Assembly (NCBI GenBank): GCA_022376465.1
Contig: JACDTU010000006.1
Coordinates: 1,240,001 to 1,304,000 of the forward strand
Length of the DNA: 64,000 nt
Origin: Cubamyces lactineus
Lineage: Eukaryota; Basidiomycota; Agaricomycetes; Polyporales; Polyporaceae
Direction: 5' to 3'
In this document: one piece after another, positions 25,742 through 37,673 of the stretch
Layout: each line of letters starts with the position of its first letter
How positions within the stretch are numbered: the stretch's first letter is position 1
Program-made: the position numbers and the translations under genes
Notes under the pieces: model-generated
What the model saw: only the letters and a program-made list of their open reading frames with translations
What the model was told of the DNA's origin: nothing
The model's database searches: none

Positions 25742-26889
25742 CAGTGTTGGTACGAGTCAAGTTCAAGGTCATGACCAAATAGTCAGGGTTGGAGACGGTC
25801 AGTTCATGACCGTGTCATGACCACAGGTCAAAGGTCAGCACGTGATATATCCGGGATGCCCGGCGAGTATGAAGTATTGTACCGAGTACCAAGGGCGAAA
25901 GCCGGTCAACCTTCTTGAGGTGTGGCGCAGCGCCGATACTCACGATTCCAGCGGTGCAAACGGACTGGTGAAATTCGCGCTGCGCCTATTCTCCATTGTC
26001 CCGAACTCCGCAGGCGTTGAATGCTTATTCAGCCTCATGGGGATAATCCAAATGAAGCTTCGCAATCGCATAGGCGTCGAAAAATATTCGAGGAAAGTTG
26101 TGCTTGTTAAGGCAGACATCAACTATACTTACGGGTCAGGCCGATAAGAGCAACGTCGCCACTTCGGTGAGTCGACGGTGACAAGGTCGACGTCCTCACA
26201 AATCCCGAAGGTGCCGTACCTCCCCTGTCCAACCCCATCCCTTCCCCCGAGCCTACCGGTCCCACAACCGACTTTGTCATTGTCGAGTCCTTCTCCGCAG
26301 TTGCTACAGAGCTGCTTGAGATAGCGGCCGAAGAAGACACCGAGGACGAGGAGGATGTTGATGACCTGATCAGTGTGTCCGAGGGCGTCCGAGTTGGACA
26401 GGGAGAATCCGGGGTAATCCCACATCTAGCTTCCCCTCTCGAGCCTGTTCCAAGGGGTGCTGCGGCCTACCAGCTCAAGTACCTGTTCAATTATCCTCCC
26501 CACACCACGGACACCACTGGAACGTCTCACGAGGGGTCTGGTGAGGTCCCAATGCCGTTCTGGGGGCAGAGCCGCCTCAACTTGGCAAGGAGCAGGTGGC
26601 TTATGAGCAGGACTCTTCCGATGCTGCGGATGTAGCTGCTGATACATTTGACACTGAAATGTAGGATTTCGTAGGCATACGGACAGCTACTACGTTACCA
26701 CTCGAAGAATATATCAATAGTGAATATGCTACGTACATAGTCTACAGATGACGCGGTCTGCAGCCCGAGTGCCGAGCTATTGGTACCGTTTCGGACATCA
26801 CGTGCTGACCTTGACCAAAAGTCATGACCCGTCAAGCCGTTCACAAAAAGTCATGACCGGCGGTCATGACCTGGGTCATAACAACACTG
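25742..26889 (+). mobile_element. hAT-superfamily element, 1,148 bp, internally deleted
   Basis: The ends read CAGTGTTGGTA and TAACAACACTG, imperfect terminal inverted repeats of the hAT type. They are flanked by perfect 8-bp duplications (CTTTGTTT), the hAT target-site length. Subterminal inverted copies of a GGTCA(A)AGGTCAGCACGTGAT-like block lie at about 25826-25846 and 26798-26818. GTCATGAC recurs on both sides (about 25770, 25803, 26821, 26850), as transposase-binding repeats do. Only the C-terminal part of a transposase remains, so the element needs a partner in trans. Confidence 0.92.
25842..26635 (+). pseudogene. hAT transposase C-terminal fragment
   Basis: The frame at 25842-26147 encodes a classic hAT dimerisation region: LRLFSIVPNSAGVECLFSLM, then KLRNRIGVEKYSRKVVLV. 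The RNRL-like motif and the Ser-x-x-x-E/C-x-x-F-S pattern are diagnostic. The N-terminal zinc finger and the DDE catalytic part are absent. After 26147 an acidic tail continues in another frame (VIVESFSAVATELLEIAAEE, then YLFNYPPH), and a further frame change near 26585 precedes the stop at about 26662. It cannot make an active transposase. Confidence 0.85.
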
Positions 26890-26897
26890 CTTTGTTT
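26890..26897. repeat. Right 8-bp target-site duplication of hAT element
   Basis: CTTTGTTT follows the terminal CACTG directly and matches the copy at 25734-25741. Confidence 0.9.
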
Positions 26898-27679
26898 AGA
26901 ACCCCCGCGCCCCGCTCGTGCTCGTAACCTCGCACTTAGAGTCACTATTTGACTCCCACTCTTACTATTTACAGTGAGCATTGCCTTAGAAAGTCGGCTG
27001 CCCCGGCGAAGCCACGTCGGTGGCATGCATTATTACTTGGGTATGTGGGTATGTACTATGAACGATTACAGAGTCTCCTTCGAGCCATCACAGCTTTGCC
27101 TGATAATTTCCGTTGTCACATGGACGTTGATACCGCCAATCGGCCGGGGATACAGACCCACCTATAGTGATCGAGCCACATGAGCTATGGACGCCACTTC
27201 ATCATTCAATGTCCCTTGGCCTCACCGACAAGTGCTGCGGCCCTTGACTCGATCTTCGAGTCGGATTGAATATACCCCCAGGCCATGAGGGAGACGACTT
27301 GACATGGAGGCTGCACTGTCGGGCGGCCTCGTATGTCAGCGTGAATGACCGTGTGTCCATGGTACGCAGTTCCTGGCGCGAGTTGAGCCTATGGGCAGAG
27401 TCAGAGTTGCATCCATACAAGGACAGCGAGATGATGCTCACTGGGCGAGGAGCGAGACTGCATATACTATAACGGATGAAGGCGTAAATGGATAGTCGTG
27501 CGAAGAAAGTAAACGAGGATTCGTACGGTTGGTTGCGACGACCTCTACCGCGATGCTCAAGAGGCTACGGGGCCAAACGAGCACCTAGGGATCTCATTAA
27601 GAGGAGGGAAATTATATGTATAGAAGCGAGTAAAACTTACAAAAACTAAGGAGAGTATGCTTGATATTCTGTGGGTATT
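26898..27679. other. Intergenic, possible 3' end of the DUF6534 gene
   Basis: No independent gene is supported. On the minus strand, short frames at about 27570-27680 could be the last exons of the DUF6534 gene, but I could not join them with confidence. Confidence 0.4.
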
Positions 27680-29002
27680 CATTGAGTGTTAGCGATGAAC
27701 GCACATAGAACTGATTGTACAAACCCGACAAGCAAGCCTAGAGCGAGGTGATGAGCCCCACGTGCTTACAGCGCGGTGATTGCAGGTCCACTCACCAGTG
27801 TTGCAGATGTAAAGTATGAGAATGCGAATGATGTGATCGGATCTGCAAACCCTTCAGCGTGTTGTGTCAACAGGGCATTCCGGCCAACATACCGAGCAAA
27901 CCCTGTGCGACTACGCCGCAAGTAGCATATAAGGACTCCAGCTAGCAGTTGGCTAGCAACCATAACCATCGCGGAATGCACGCAACTCAGCCACTGTGGT
28001 CACAACGAATCAGCAGATGGGTTAACCGGGGAAGCTCTCGCTCGTGCGTACGCGGATGTCGCGAACGATTCGCTCGCTTCTTGGTTTGTATCTGAGTGAA
28101 CATTTCGGTGGCTGTTAGCGAATACACTCGTTTACTTTGAGGTCGAGACACTAACAAAAGAAGTGTCGCGGCTACGCGTGCGCGGTTAGCTATGAATGCA
28201 GCTCGCAGAAATAGTACCAACCTATCACGGTCCCTATATCGTGACCCGATGTCAGCGCGAGGGACTCGGATACGAGTATCACAGGTGAAGCATACCTAGT
28301 TGCCCTGTTGCGAGAATAGCCTATCGCATGCGAACGTTAGTGTTGAGAACCTCGCGAGGCAAACGGACTTACAACTACGATGGCCACCAAGTAGCCATGC
28401 ACCGGCAATACTAGAACGGAATTGCAGCCCATCAGAGATAAATAATTATTGATTGAACCTCCAGACGTACCGCGTACTACGTTCCAAGCGTATATGCTTC
28501 AATACATTCAGTGCTTGTTACATGGTTGGACGAGAGATGCCCAGTACCTTTGTGTCAAGCAAAATATCGTCGCCTTGAGCGAGACCGAATTAGTTTCTCA
28601 GTGGGTGCACATGATTTGCCCACACTCACTGCGAACAGGCTTAGAATCTACAGCATTGTCATAGATAAGCTTTAGAGCCCGGGACGTTGAGATCGCGTAC
28701 GCTCCACTCACATTAATCGACCTAACAAGTGAACGTCAATGAAACTACGAGTCTGTTAGCCATTAAGGTAAGCACGCTCACCATTGACAGTCGTTATAAC
28801 TCGTGACATTGTCTCGGAATGTATCGATAATTAGAGAGGTGTAACTGCGATGTCACTAGCTCAGCGCCGGATTCCAGCACGCTCTCATGTGGGCACTTAC
28901 TTAGCATAGATGCATAATGCACTGTGAACGGTCTCGAGCATGCTAGCGATGTGGAGTTGATCAGCGGCTCGAAGGGTTGTCACAGACATTCCAGAACGCT
29001 CA
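27680..29002 (-). pseudogene. DUF6534 seven-transmembrane gene, 3' part (split by insertion)
   Basis: Minus-strand exons of an agaricomycete DUF6534 membrane protein, whose function is not established. Recognisable pieces in gene order: LETVHSALCIYA (28942-28901); NYTSLIIDTFRDN (about 28835-28775); a micro-exon ending WSIN; VLPVHGYLVAIVV (about 28415-28375); AAFIANRARVAATLLLLVS (about 28210-28150); WLSCVHSAMVMVASQLLAG with the hallmark YLRRSRTGFA (about 27990-27890); then HIIRILILYICNTG and GLLVGFVQSVLC. The order and hydrophobic segments match the family. The 5' exons are not upstream here; they lie at 56031-56374, beyond the 27-kb insertion. The splice chain around 28380-28700 could not be fully joined. 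Confidence 0.8.
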
Positions 29003-29006
29003 CAGG
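29003..29006. repeat. Left 4-bp target-site duplication of the 27-kb element
   Basis: CAGG directly precedes the terminal CACGACGGG and is repeated directly after the other end (56027-56030). Deleting the element and one copy restores a DUF6534 exon-intron boundary. Confidence 0.8.
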
Positions 29007-30768
29007 CACGACGGGCATTACCGTGTTTGTGGCGACCGAAAAACCGACCAAAAAGCGAAGTCGGTTGTTACCTGCCTAATGCTTTCTCGGCCATTTCCGT
29101 TAGGACGAAAATGTAAAGACCCTGATGGTTTTTCGATGCTAATTCCCCTTCAGAAAAGGCAATCTTCCTGGCGTCGATTTCGTTGCGAGAATGCGCTGTA
29201 CTATTCTAACCCTTTTCTACTGCCGAAAAGCCGTAAGATCACGTTACCTCTTTTGATGCTTTCCCGATACGCAAAAAGGCATCCTGTCCGACGTGTTCTA
29301 CATCAACAATGAACATCGCCTTTTCGTTGGCCAAACGTTTCCCTTTGCGACGAGCGAAAAACTGCAGAAAACCCGTTGTTTGGCTGAAAACGTATCCGTC
29401 GCGTTTTCTGCCAGGGAACAGGCAGATTTCACAGCCGGTGCAAAGACAAACTGTAGCAAATCGTGATGACAGCATGATCCCATGGTTAGGGTTTCGGTGA
29501 TTTCGGTGATAATGTACAGTACAGTATATGACAAGGCACACAAGGCACACGCGCGTGAATTCTGTAGTGCGGTGATCTTGGAAGAATCTATGAGGGGAGC
29601 TAGAATGAGGACGGAACGGCATTACTCACCTGCGGTCCAGACCGTCCATTGTAAGGTATGTAGGAGCACATTGCGCGATAGAGCTCAGGAGGGTGGGAGG
29701 GAGAGAGATGGAGGAGGAGAGGAGGCTGAGATACACGGATCTGAAGGGTACAAGTGGGCGGGAGTATGAGTAATTCGGCGCAATGGCGCGTGGATGAACC
29801 ACCGGCAAAGTGAGACAGTGCGCACGCGATGTGGTGGGGCTGAGAGCCACGAGTTGCGCGGGCGGGGGAGGAGCGTCGCGCGCGGGGCGAAGAGGACCGG
29901 CACAACGCAGAAAAGCGCGGGTTGTACGAGACGAGGGCAGGGCACAATGCTGAAGGGCGCGAGATAGAGGGGTGTGAAGAGGCGCAGAGTCGCAACCGGA
30001 GCGATGGGCCAGATCGGAGCGATGGGAGCGCAGCGTCGAGTCGATAGCTGTGGGGCGAAGAAGACGAGTATGGTGTATGGAGGCACAGAGTGAGGGCGGG
30101 GCGAGACAGGGCGGAGTGGAGTGGAGCGGGATGAGACAGACGTGACACAGAGGGATGCGACGCTGAGGGGACAGGCCAGAGGCGGAGTGGAAAAGCGCTA
30201 CTGGGAGACGCAGGGTGAAGGCAGACGGGGCGGACGGGAGCGGTGCGGGGAGGCGCGGTGCGGCGCTAAGAGGAGCAGAATAAAGGAACGCGGGCGGGCG
30301 TTGCAAAGAGGACAGATGTAGGGCGGACATGTGCAGAGCAGAGGCGCGGAAACGAGCGCGGTGTGGGCGGGAGCGGCTCGGGTGGGCGCAGTGCGGGCGG
30401 GAGCAGTGCACGCAGGCGCGGTGCAAAGAAGACAAACGCGGCGGAGGCGAGAGCGGGGCAGAGGGGTGCGTGGAGGAGCGGAATAGAGCGGGCAGGAGCA
30501 GTTCGGGTCGGGGCGGTGCGGGCGGGAGCGGTTCGAGTAAACGCGGTGCAAAGAGTACAAACGTGGGGCGGTGGCGGCGGAAAGACGAGCGCGGTGCAAA
30601 GAGGACAAACGTGGGGCGGTGGCGGCGGAAAGACGAGCGCTGGGCGGACGAGAGCTGAGCCGGGAGGCGCAGTGCAAAGAGGGCAGGAGAGGAGCAGGGC
30701 GGCGAGGGGCGGAGCAATCAGGCGCCGCGCGAGAGAGGCGCGTCAAGCAGGGATCAGCGGATTACATG
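29007..30768 (+). repeat. Left 1.76-kb terminal inverted repeat
   Basis: It is the reverse complement of 54265-56026 without any indel: paired positions always sum to 85,033, and all ORFs in the two copies translate identically. The outer about 600 bp is of mixed composition. The inner about 1.1 kb is strongly purine-skewed (G/A-rich on plus) and built of degenerate short units such as GCGGTGCAAAGAG. A 48-bp unit is repeated in tandem at 30542-30589 and 30590-30637. Long ORFs here (up to 363 codons, Ser/Arg/Pro-rich) are compositional. Confidence 0.95.
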
Positions 30769-30788
30769 CGCGTGAAGCAGGAGAGGCC

Positions 30789-33700
30789 TCAAACGAATCC
30801 ACGTGGCGCAAAGAAGCGCGAGCGCGAGCGAAGTCGGAAATACAGAGTTGAACAATAAGTAAGAGGAGGGGTGAGAGGGCGTGGATAGTCGCAAATCGTT
30901 GCGAGGGCGTATGAGGCGCATCCATGGACGAAGTGTGCTGTGAAGAGATGTGTGGGGATGACGTATCGCTCGCACCATCTAGCTTGTCTAGACTGAATGA
31001 TTAATCCTGGAGGAATCGTTGAGTCAACAGTGTTAATGGCCTTGTTACGAGCTGGACTCACCCTATTTAGGGAGCGCACAATAATGCACTCCTCGCTGAT
31101 GCCGTTGACCTTGCAGGTTAGAGCTGCAAAGTGACAATGAATGTCGTCAAGACGGACAACGCGCGGTGTTGGCTCGGCCCGATTGTAGCACAGTCGGGTT
31201 TGCAAGTCCGAAAAGCGTCGGTATGGATCTTGGGACGCGTCGTCTGCAGTGAGTTCGACAAACTCTTCTACGATGAGGAAGGGTTCAACGACTGGCTTCC
31301 CCGCCTTGAGCCGGCTATGAAGGAATATGTCGACGATTTGACCAGCACGGGGATCGGCAGATGGGCGAAGAGGGTCAGTGAACATAACAAACGAGTCACG
31401 AAAGGCAGAACTGCGGGTCGCAAGAGTCATATGGTCACGATGCAAAGACGGAATGTAGTTGACCAAGTCATTGAGGATCGGCCGCACGTCTCGGCGGTAC
31501 CGGGCATGCATCGATGAAAAGTGTTCGCCCCCGAGCGCAAGGACTGACAGAAGCCCCTCGTATGCGTGTCGTCCTAGAGACTTTTCCTTCCGTTCATCAT
31601 AGGAGCAGCCACTTGGTGCTGAAGTTTCCCTGCCGGGCGGCCCAAAGCCTGACGCCCGCATGCCCTGCGCTATGTTGGTAAATGCGTCGTCGTACGCGGA
31701 CAGCATGGCCTTGTACTCGGGCGTATCCGGCCACTGGGTCGTATCCATTAGCCATCGCAGCTGTGCGCCGACGTAGAAGTATGACATGAATGTCAAAGGC
31801 ATGTCTCCTGAAGTAAGACAGCGTCAGCAGTATATTCTATGTGACAAGATGGCTTGCGTACTGGTTTTGTTATTGTTGTTCAATCGCTGTAGGAGGCCGT
31901 TGTAACGTTCGAAGGGGAAAGCCCACCACGCATGTACCGGGCCAAAGAGTAAGAGACATTCGTGGAGATGCAAGGATAGATGGTGGTTTGGTACGAAGTC
32001 ATGAGCGAACAGGGACTGGAGCGAGGAGAGATATTGCACAATGTGCGCATCAAACCGGGCAATACGATCGGGGTCAGTAGTGCGTCGTGTCGCTAGATCC
32101 ACAGCGGAGACCAAGTGAACGAAGTTGTCGAGCAAGAGCTTCTCCTTCTGAGAGGCACTGGAGGTGCCCCACAATCGGCATAACGTGATGACCAGACTCA
32201 CGGTGCAGACCGTGCGCCACTGGTCGGCCTTGAGTTTGCCGTGGCTGGGGCTACCGAAGTTACGAGGTGGACGTTCCATCCAGGACGGGAACACGGTGGC
32301 GGCGATATCGGCTCGAATGCGTTCAATCGTCGCCTGGTCCAACACGCGGAATTTAGAGATGTCGTGTGGCCCCTGGGCGACATGGAAGTCTACGACGTCT
32401 TCTTCCAGTACCGGTGGAAGTTTGATAGGGCCGGTATGATTTTGCATCTGTGGGATATTTGTCAGCGAGCTGGTGATAGTGACTCGCAACGTCAGAACTG
32501 ACCCATATGAGTAACCCTTGTATGTATGCGTCCTTCGTGAGAAGTGTAGACGGAAACGATGCGACACCATTGACTTCTGCGACAGCGACGAGGTACCCTT
32601 TGCGCACCTTGCGAAGAGCCGTCCCAGATTGCTTGGTAAGGCCCTTGAGGACTCGCTGGAGATTCGTTCGTTGCTCTTCGGGAGAGTGCGGAGTCACCTT
32701 ACCACCATCTCCACCCTTGTCCTTGATCTCAAGACCCCACACCGACCGGCAGTGATGGCGCAACTCTCCTAGAAACAGATTGTGCATCGCGTCCACCACA
32801 GTGAACCGCGTTGGGTCCCAATACGGAAGGCGAAGAAGCTCGCTCCATCGGAGGCCATGTTGCTTGAAGAGGGCCGAGCGCTCCGCTTCGGTGGCCGCGT
32901 CCTTCCACTTGCTCGCATAGCATATATGCTCTTCCCAGGTACGACGTCGCCATGAAGGCCGATCGAGATTGTTGATATCCTTCTTCGGGAGCTCGCAGAA
33001 GGAGCAAAAGTGCGCGGACATGTGGCCACCGAAGCCGCCCGTCTTGCGAAGGGCAGGAATGTCGCAGACAAGGGGTATGAGAGCAGCGCGAACGAGGATA
33101 CCGGCGCTATCTGCGAACACGTTGGAGAAATAGTAGCCGCGAGTCCACAATGCCATGAGTTCGTCGACGAGGGGGCGGAGTAGATGGTTGATCTGGTGCA
33201 ATTCTGGCTCCCTAGGGCCTGGAATCATGCCGGCGAGGTAGATGTTCTCAGGTCGATAGCGCACATCTTCAGGTAGATTCATGCAAACGAGATATATCGC
33301 ACCAATGGAGTGCGACTTCCCCGCCTTCTTGTTCCCGTACGGGTTGAACCAGTCGATGAACAGACTGAAGACCAGATGAAGCGAGCCGTCGGGCTCAATG
33401 GAGAAGAGGGTCTTGCCGTCAGGTCCCAAGAAGTTCCGCAGAGCCTGCCCATCGAAGATATCGCGCCATCTAGACGGCGACGTGCGCTTCCATGCACCCT
33501 TGAGAAGGGCCAGTATGCCCGGGCGACCAAGGAGGTCGCAAAGCCACGACTTGAAGCTACGGTAGGGGAAGACGACCAGTGGCTCGTACTTGGTACTTGC
33601 TTGTCCAGTACTTCGCGTGGGCACGAGAGTCACCTTCTCCACGAGAGTGGTTCCGCATTCCGGTTTGTCTACTTCGCGCCATGTACACTTGTGCGGATAC

Positions 33701-35090
33701 GGGTCTGTAGGTTTGGACGAATCGGGAGCATAGGTGTGGAAGCACGCAGGGCAGCAAGCATAGCGTATGATATCCGGCGAGAGATCCAGCGCGGCTAGCG
33801 CAGCCCGAAGATCGCGCGGAAGCGACTTAAGCACAGAAGCCTGAGCGGGGAGAAGTCGAGCAGGATGACCGAGGGAAGTATTGGCAAAAATGAAGGCGCC
33901 GTGGAGAAATGCCTGGAGTACTGCAAGGACGTACTGGATAGGCTGACGAGCAGTGGCGGCAAGGGAGTGTAAGACCATAGTCATGATGAGGGCAGCGAGG
34001 ATGAAGGGCTCCAAAGTTCGGGCGTAGGAACCTCTCTGCTTGTCTGCAGGAGGATGTCAGAGATTATATGTCAACGGACTTCACGAGAGTATGGGGATAC
34101 CTTGTTGGATAATCACCGGTCCTCCGTTGTTGGCACCAAGCCGGGCATGCACAACGACCTCGAACGAATGCTTGCACCATGCCCGTTCCTTCAGATCGTC
34201 CAATCTTCGCAGCTCCGAGGCGATCATCGAGAGCATGGCCTCGCGGTGTCCATCGACTTGCGGAACTCCGAGAGGCTGCAACGTCTCGGAGATGTACGTC
34301 TGCTGTTCCTTGAGCCAGCGATACAGCCCAATGAATCTGGCCTCAACGGGATCAGGAGCAGGTTCCTTCAGGCTTTCCGGGCGAACATCGAACGATAACT
34401 GGTAGTTTTTAGGAACTGTGCGAGTCAGGTGAGTGAAAGTACTCTCTAGATCGCCCAGAACTCTCCGACGAGTGTGCACTGCGAAATCGAGCTGCGACAT
34501 CGAAGTCATGTCGATCTGTGGGATCGAAGGGTTATCTACCGTCGGGGAGTTCGAAGGAGGAGCCTAGAATGCGCTGTATCAGCAAGTGTAGTGGGCTTGT
34601 CACGAGTAGACCACCACGTACCCGAGTTTCGTCTGCGAGCACACGTCCGACATGCTGGTCGTGCATTTGCGAATCGGTGCTCTGCAAGGGGGGCACGTCA
34701 CTATGTAATGTATCAAGGATAGTATGATAAGCATACCCCCGACGCACCGCTTCCCTCAACCTTGTCTGAACCACCAGGGGAGACGTTCTCTCCCCTCGAT
34801 CCCACCCTTCGTCCCTCTGACAAACTGTTTTGCGAGTCTCGGTGTCGTACAGGCAGGGTCAAAGACGGCTGTCTCGAAGGTCCCGCCGACGCAGTGGCAA
34901 GCAGAACGGAGCTCGCAACTTCAGCTTCGGCTTGTTCGACACGCCAATGATCGGTTTCGGCGTGCTTCCTGGCGATTTTGGGCGCAAGGAGTCGGCCCTC
35001 CTTCTCTTCGCCGCTCTCGTCGATGAATACCGCTCGGCGGCATTGAGAACAGGTGCAAAGGACTTTCGCGATTTTCGTTGGGGGGGCCAT
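30789..35090 (-). CDS. Plavaka (Tnp2/CACTA-like) transposase, probably 3'-truncated
   Basis: Six exons on the minus strand join in frame: 35090-34737, 34681-34622, 34563-34101, 34043-32503, 32447-31862, and 31807 down to a stop at 30789. The start carries a Cys motif (CTCSQCRRAV). The core has YACCPACFHTY (zinc ribbon), LFIDWFNPYGNKKAGKSHSI, RPENIYLAGMIPGPREPELH, DIPALRKTGGFGGHMSAHFC and TVVDAMHNLFLGELRHH. These are hallmarks of the Plavaka/Tnp2 DDE transposases of fungi. The later exons hold an alpha-helical region (HLHECLLLFGPVHAWWAFPF). A GTGAGT donor at 31061 suggests the true coding sequence leaves the frame there. The usual last about 150 residues are not found before the terminal repeat, only 21 bp away, so the gene looks truncated or degraded at its 3' end. 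Confidence 0.88.
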
Positions 35091-35227
35091 CGGATGCGGG
35101 AATGCTTGAATGGCCAGAGGGTACTTATAATGCCGGCTCCATCGATAGCAGTGTCAGGATGGGCTAATCACATGAAGTTGATAATCTGATGGGCGTAGTA
35201 ATGTCACATGAGAAAGCGTCGAGCGCA

Positions 35228-37193
35228 CTACGATGGGTCGGGTATATCAAGCCAAAAATCGAACAATTGCACGCTGACCTGGACCACCTCCTGATTACCA
35301 CCCGCCCAATCCCATATCGGGCGCTCCGTTGTGAGCGTTGGCGGCAGCGAAAGACCCTGGGACGCAAGGACCCACCCGTACCAAGCTAAAGCAATGGTCA
35401 AGACCGCGAGCAGGGTATACATAGCATGCCGTGGAGCGAGAAGCGCTATGTCAGGGGCATCTGGGGAGGCAGGGGAATTAGTAGTAGCAGCGGTAGTAAT
35501 TAACACCGCATGCCTGTATTGATCCGGAGGCCCCTTACACGCTGCGTTTGTAAGCGGAGGTAAGACTTCGCTCGTGAGTTCGTCTGGGCAGAAGCGGGAT
35601 TAGCATGGATCACCATGGAGCTGATACTCCGCATACCTCCGAGGCCATACGCTTGGCCTCCTGTATCCAAGCCAATGAAGTTCCCCGGACATCCCAAGCC
35701 AATGCAGAGTCGTATAGAGAGGCGATATAATCCAATTTCCTCTCTACGTCATGACCCTTATCTTCAGCGCTGTCTGATATGAGATTGGAGGATACGAGCT
35801 GCGTCGGAGGTGCGACACGATGCAGCAGGAGGGTGCCTTCGACTTTCTTCTCGCATCTTTCGTTCTCGTTTTCGGCGATGGCTGGCACAGACACGGGAGA
35901 CGTGATGTGTGTTGGAGGCGTGGCCGGGCGAAGCGGGAAGGACGGCATAGATAACGCCAAGATGCTGTCCACATCGTTAGAAGAGACCTTGCGGAAAGGC
36001 GACGCAGCATGTCAGTTAATCGGCTGAGAGTAGCCCGAGAAGAAGACTGTTTACCTGAGAGGGAGTCAGGCCATCCGCCTGCGCCATATTCCACCATCCG
36101 TCACTATCTCTGACCGGCGCAACGGATAATTGTTCATTTTCAGATACACTCTCGCGACTGCTCGCGTCTTGCAGTTCCATCTCCAGCGACGATTCAGGAG
36201 AGCTGGCGGACAGGGCTAAGAGTATAGAAAAACGTCAGTAGCTCGAAATAGCACCATGATTATCCGTGATACACACAGAGAAACCCGCCTTCGGTGCGCC
36301 GTTCTAAGTCTATCAGACTGGTCTGCACCGCTTGCAATGCATTCCAAAGGGCTTCTTCTTGACGCTGCATCTCAGCACATTGCTGTTCAAGCGTGTCCGC
36401 CTTCTGCTCTGTGGGGCTTAGCTGGTCTTGCAGCTGATCCAGCCTACTTTTAAAGGCAGACCATTGGGATTGCAGGATAGCGAGGTCGCACTGGGTCTTC
36501 TTGAAAAGGGACTGTAAATCGCCAAGTTGGTCGGTACAGGTCTCCTTGATTCGCTCCATAGCTTGAGCATTCTTGCGTAGTGCGGCTGACGAAGGTGCGT
36601 GAGCATTGGACCCGACCGGCGATGCATATGCTCACTCTCTGCGTGCTGATACGCTACCTTCGCCGGGAGTAGGAAACCCTCTAGTCGTCCATCCACGCGT
36701 TGGATCTCCTCCTCAAGCTGGACCATCCGGTTGTCGTATGTCGCCTATTAGTCTATCAGCACAGTGAGCTTGGCAGAGAAGCAAGAAGGTCGGCTCAGAC
36801 TTGGTTGCGCCTCAGTTGTATGACTGTCTTGAATAGCGAGGCGGTGACACTCTCGATAGCTTCCAGTTCTTCCAGCGCCTGACTGAAGTCCTTCTCCCAT
36901 GACGCTGACTCTGCAAGAGTGTTATCTAGACGTCTATAGAGGATCAACACAGTTAAAGCCTCCATTCCGGTGACCCGAGGCACTTACTGGAGTCGAAGAA
37001 TTTGGGCCATTGCCCGAGGACTTAACCTGCTCTGCAGTTGCAACGGGACCGTCGCCAGTGGCGTACCAGCTGCGTCCTCGCGTCGGTTGCTCATCTTGGA
37101 TAACTCCAGGGCATATTGTTCTGTACCGTCAGCCACGTTCCGAACCGTTGCCTGGGGAGCCTCCCCGATAGTACGATGTTGCACGGAGGCCAT
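35228..37193 (-). CDS. Coiled-coil protein with C-terminal membrane anchor (KASH-like layout)
   Basis: Exons 37193-36988, 36933-36801, 36744-36636, 36585-36277, 36215-36055 and 35987-35637, a 43-nt exon near 35590, and 35460-35228 give about 514 residues. Long helices fill the first half (SASWEKDFSQALEELEAIES; MVQLEEEIQRVDGRLEGFLL; KADTLEQQCAEMQRQEEALW). A Ser/Pro linker and KLDYIASLYDSALAW follow. The only membrane segment is near the end (YTLLAVLTIALAWYGWVLA), leaving about 45 residues behind it. This tail-anchored coiled-coil plan is that of KASH-domain outer nuclear membrane proteins, which bind SUN proteins; a SUN gene lies in the same element. No PPPX end is present, so KASH identity is only a hypothesis. 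The stop is 137 bp from the transposase start. The last two splice joins are the least certain. Confidence 0.68.
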
Positions 37194-37673
37194 GGGATCG
37201 TCCGAGATACGACAAGACGAGAGTCAGACGTTGGGAGCATGAGCCGCATTTGCTGACATGTACAAGGACGTAGTCTGTCATAGAAGCCCAGTTATCGTTG
37301 TCGGCTTTTGCATTACCGCTACTCTTTGGGTTCTTTGGTGGTTGTGTAACATAGGGCGGCTCACTGTGGCTCCGTCTTGTCACGGTGATCAGTCTCGAAC
37401 GTGATGGTGTCACGGTGTCACGGTCCGATGATACTGGGACATGGCCATGGCTGAGCGAGTGGGACTACATATCTGGGCGAAGCTGTGAAGGTTCTACTGG
37501 CTTTGCATAGAAAGACGTGGAGGGCTACATGTATATCGGTACGTGTACAACAGGAAGAAACTCGAAACAAGAAGAGGTCACTAGAGGATCAGCCGCCGTA
37601 ATGGACGACCCGTTCCGAGTCCATTGCGGTGATCTTCGACATTGGCCATGGGTCGCTATGGTCTAGCTTCATT

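Noticed and set aside
29626..30717. 363-codon minus-strand ORF (and its twin at 54316-55407) inside the terminal repeats
   Set aside because: The translation is Ser/Arg/Pro/Leu repeats, several frames on both strands are open at once, and no domain is visible. The skewed repeat composition explains it.
35100..35700. CACTA-type terminal sequence near 35226 (CACTACG)
   Set aside because: No matching inverted partner was found, and the duplication evidence places the element ends at 29007 and 56026.
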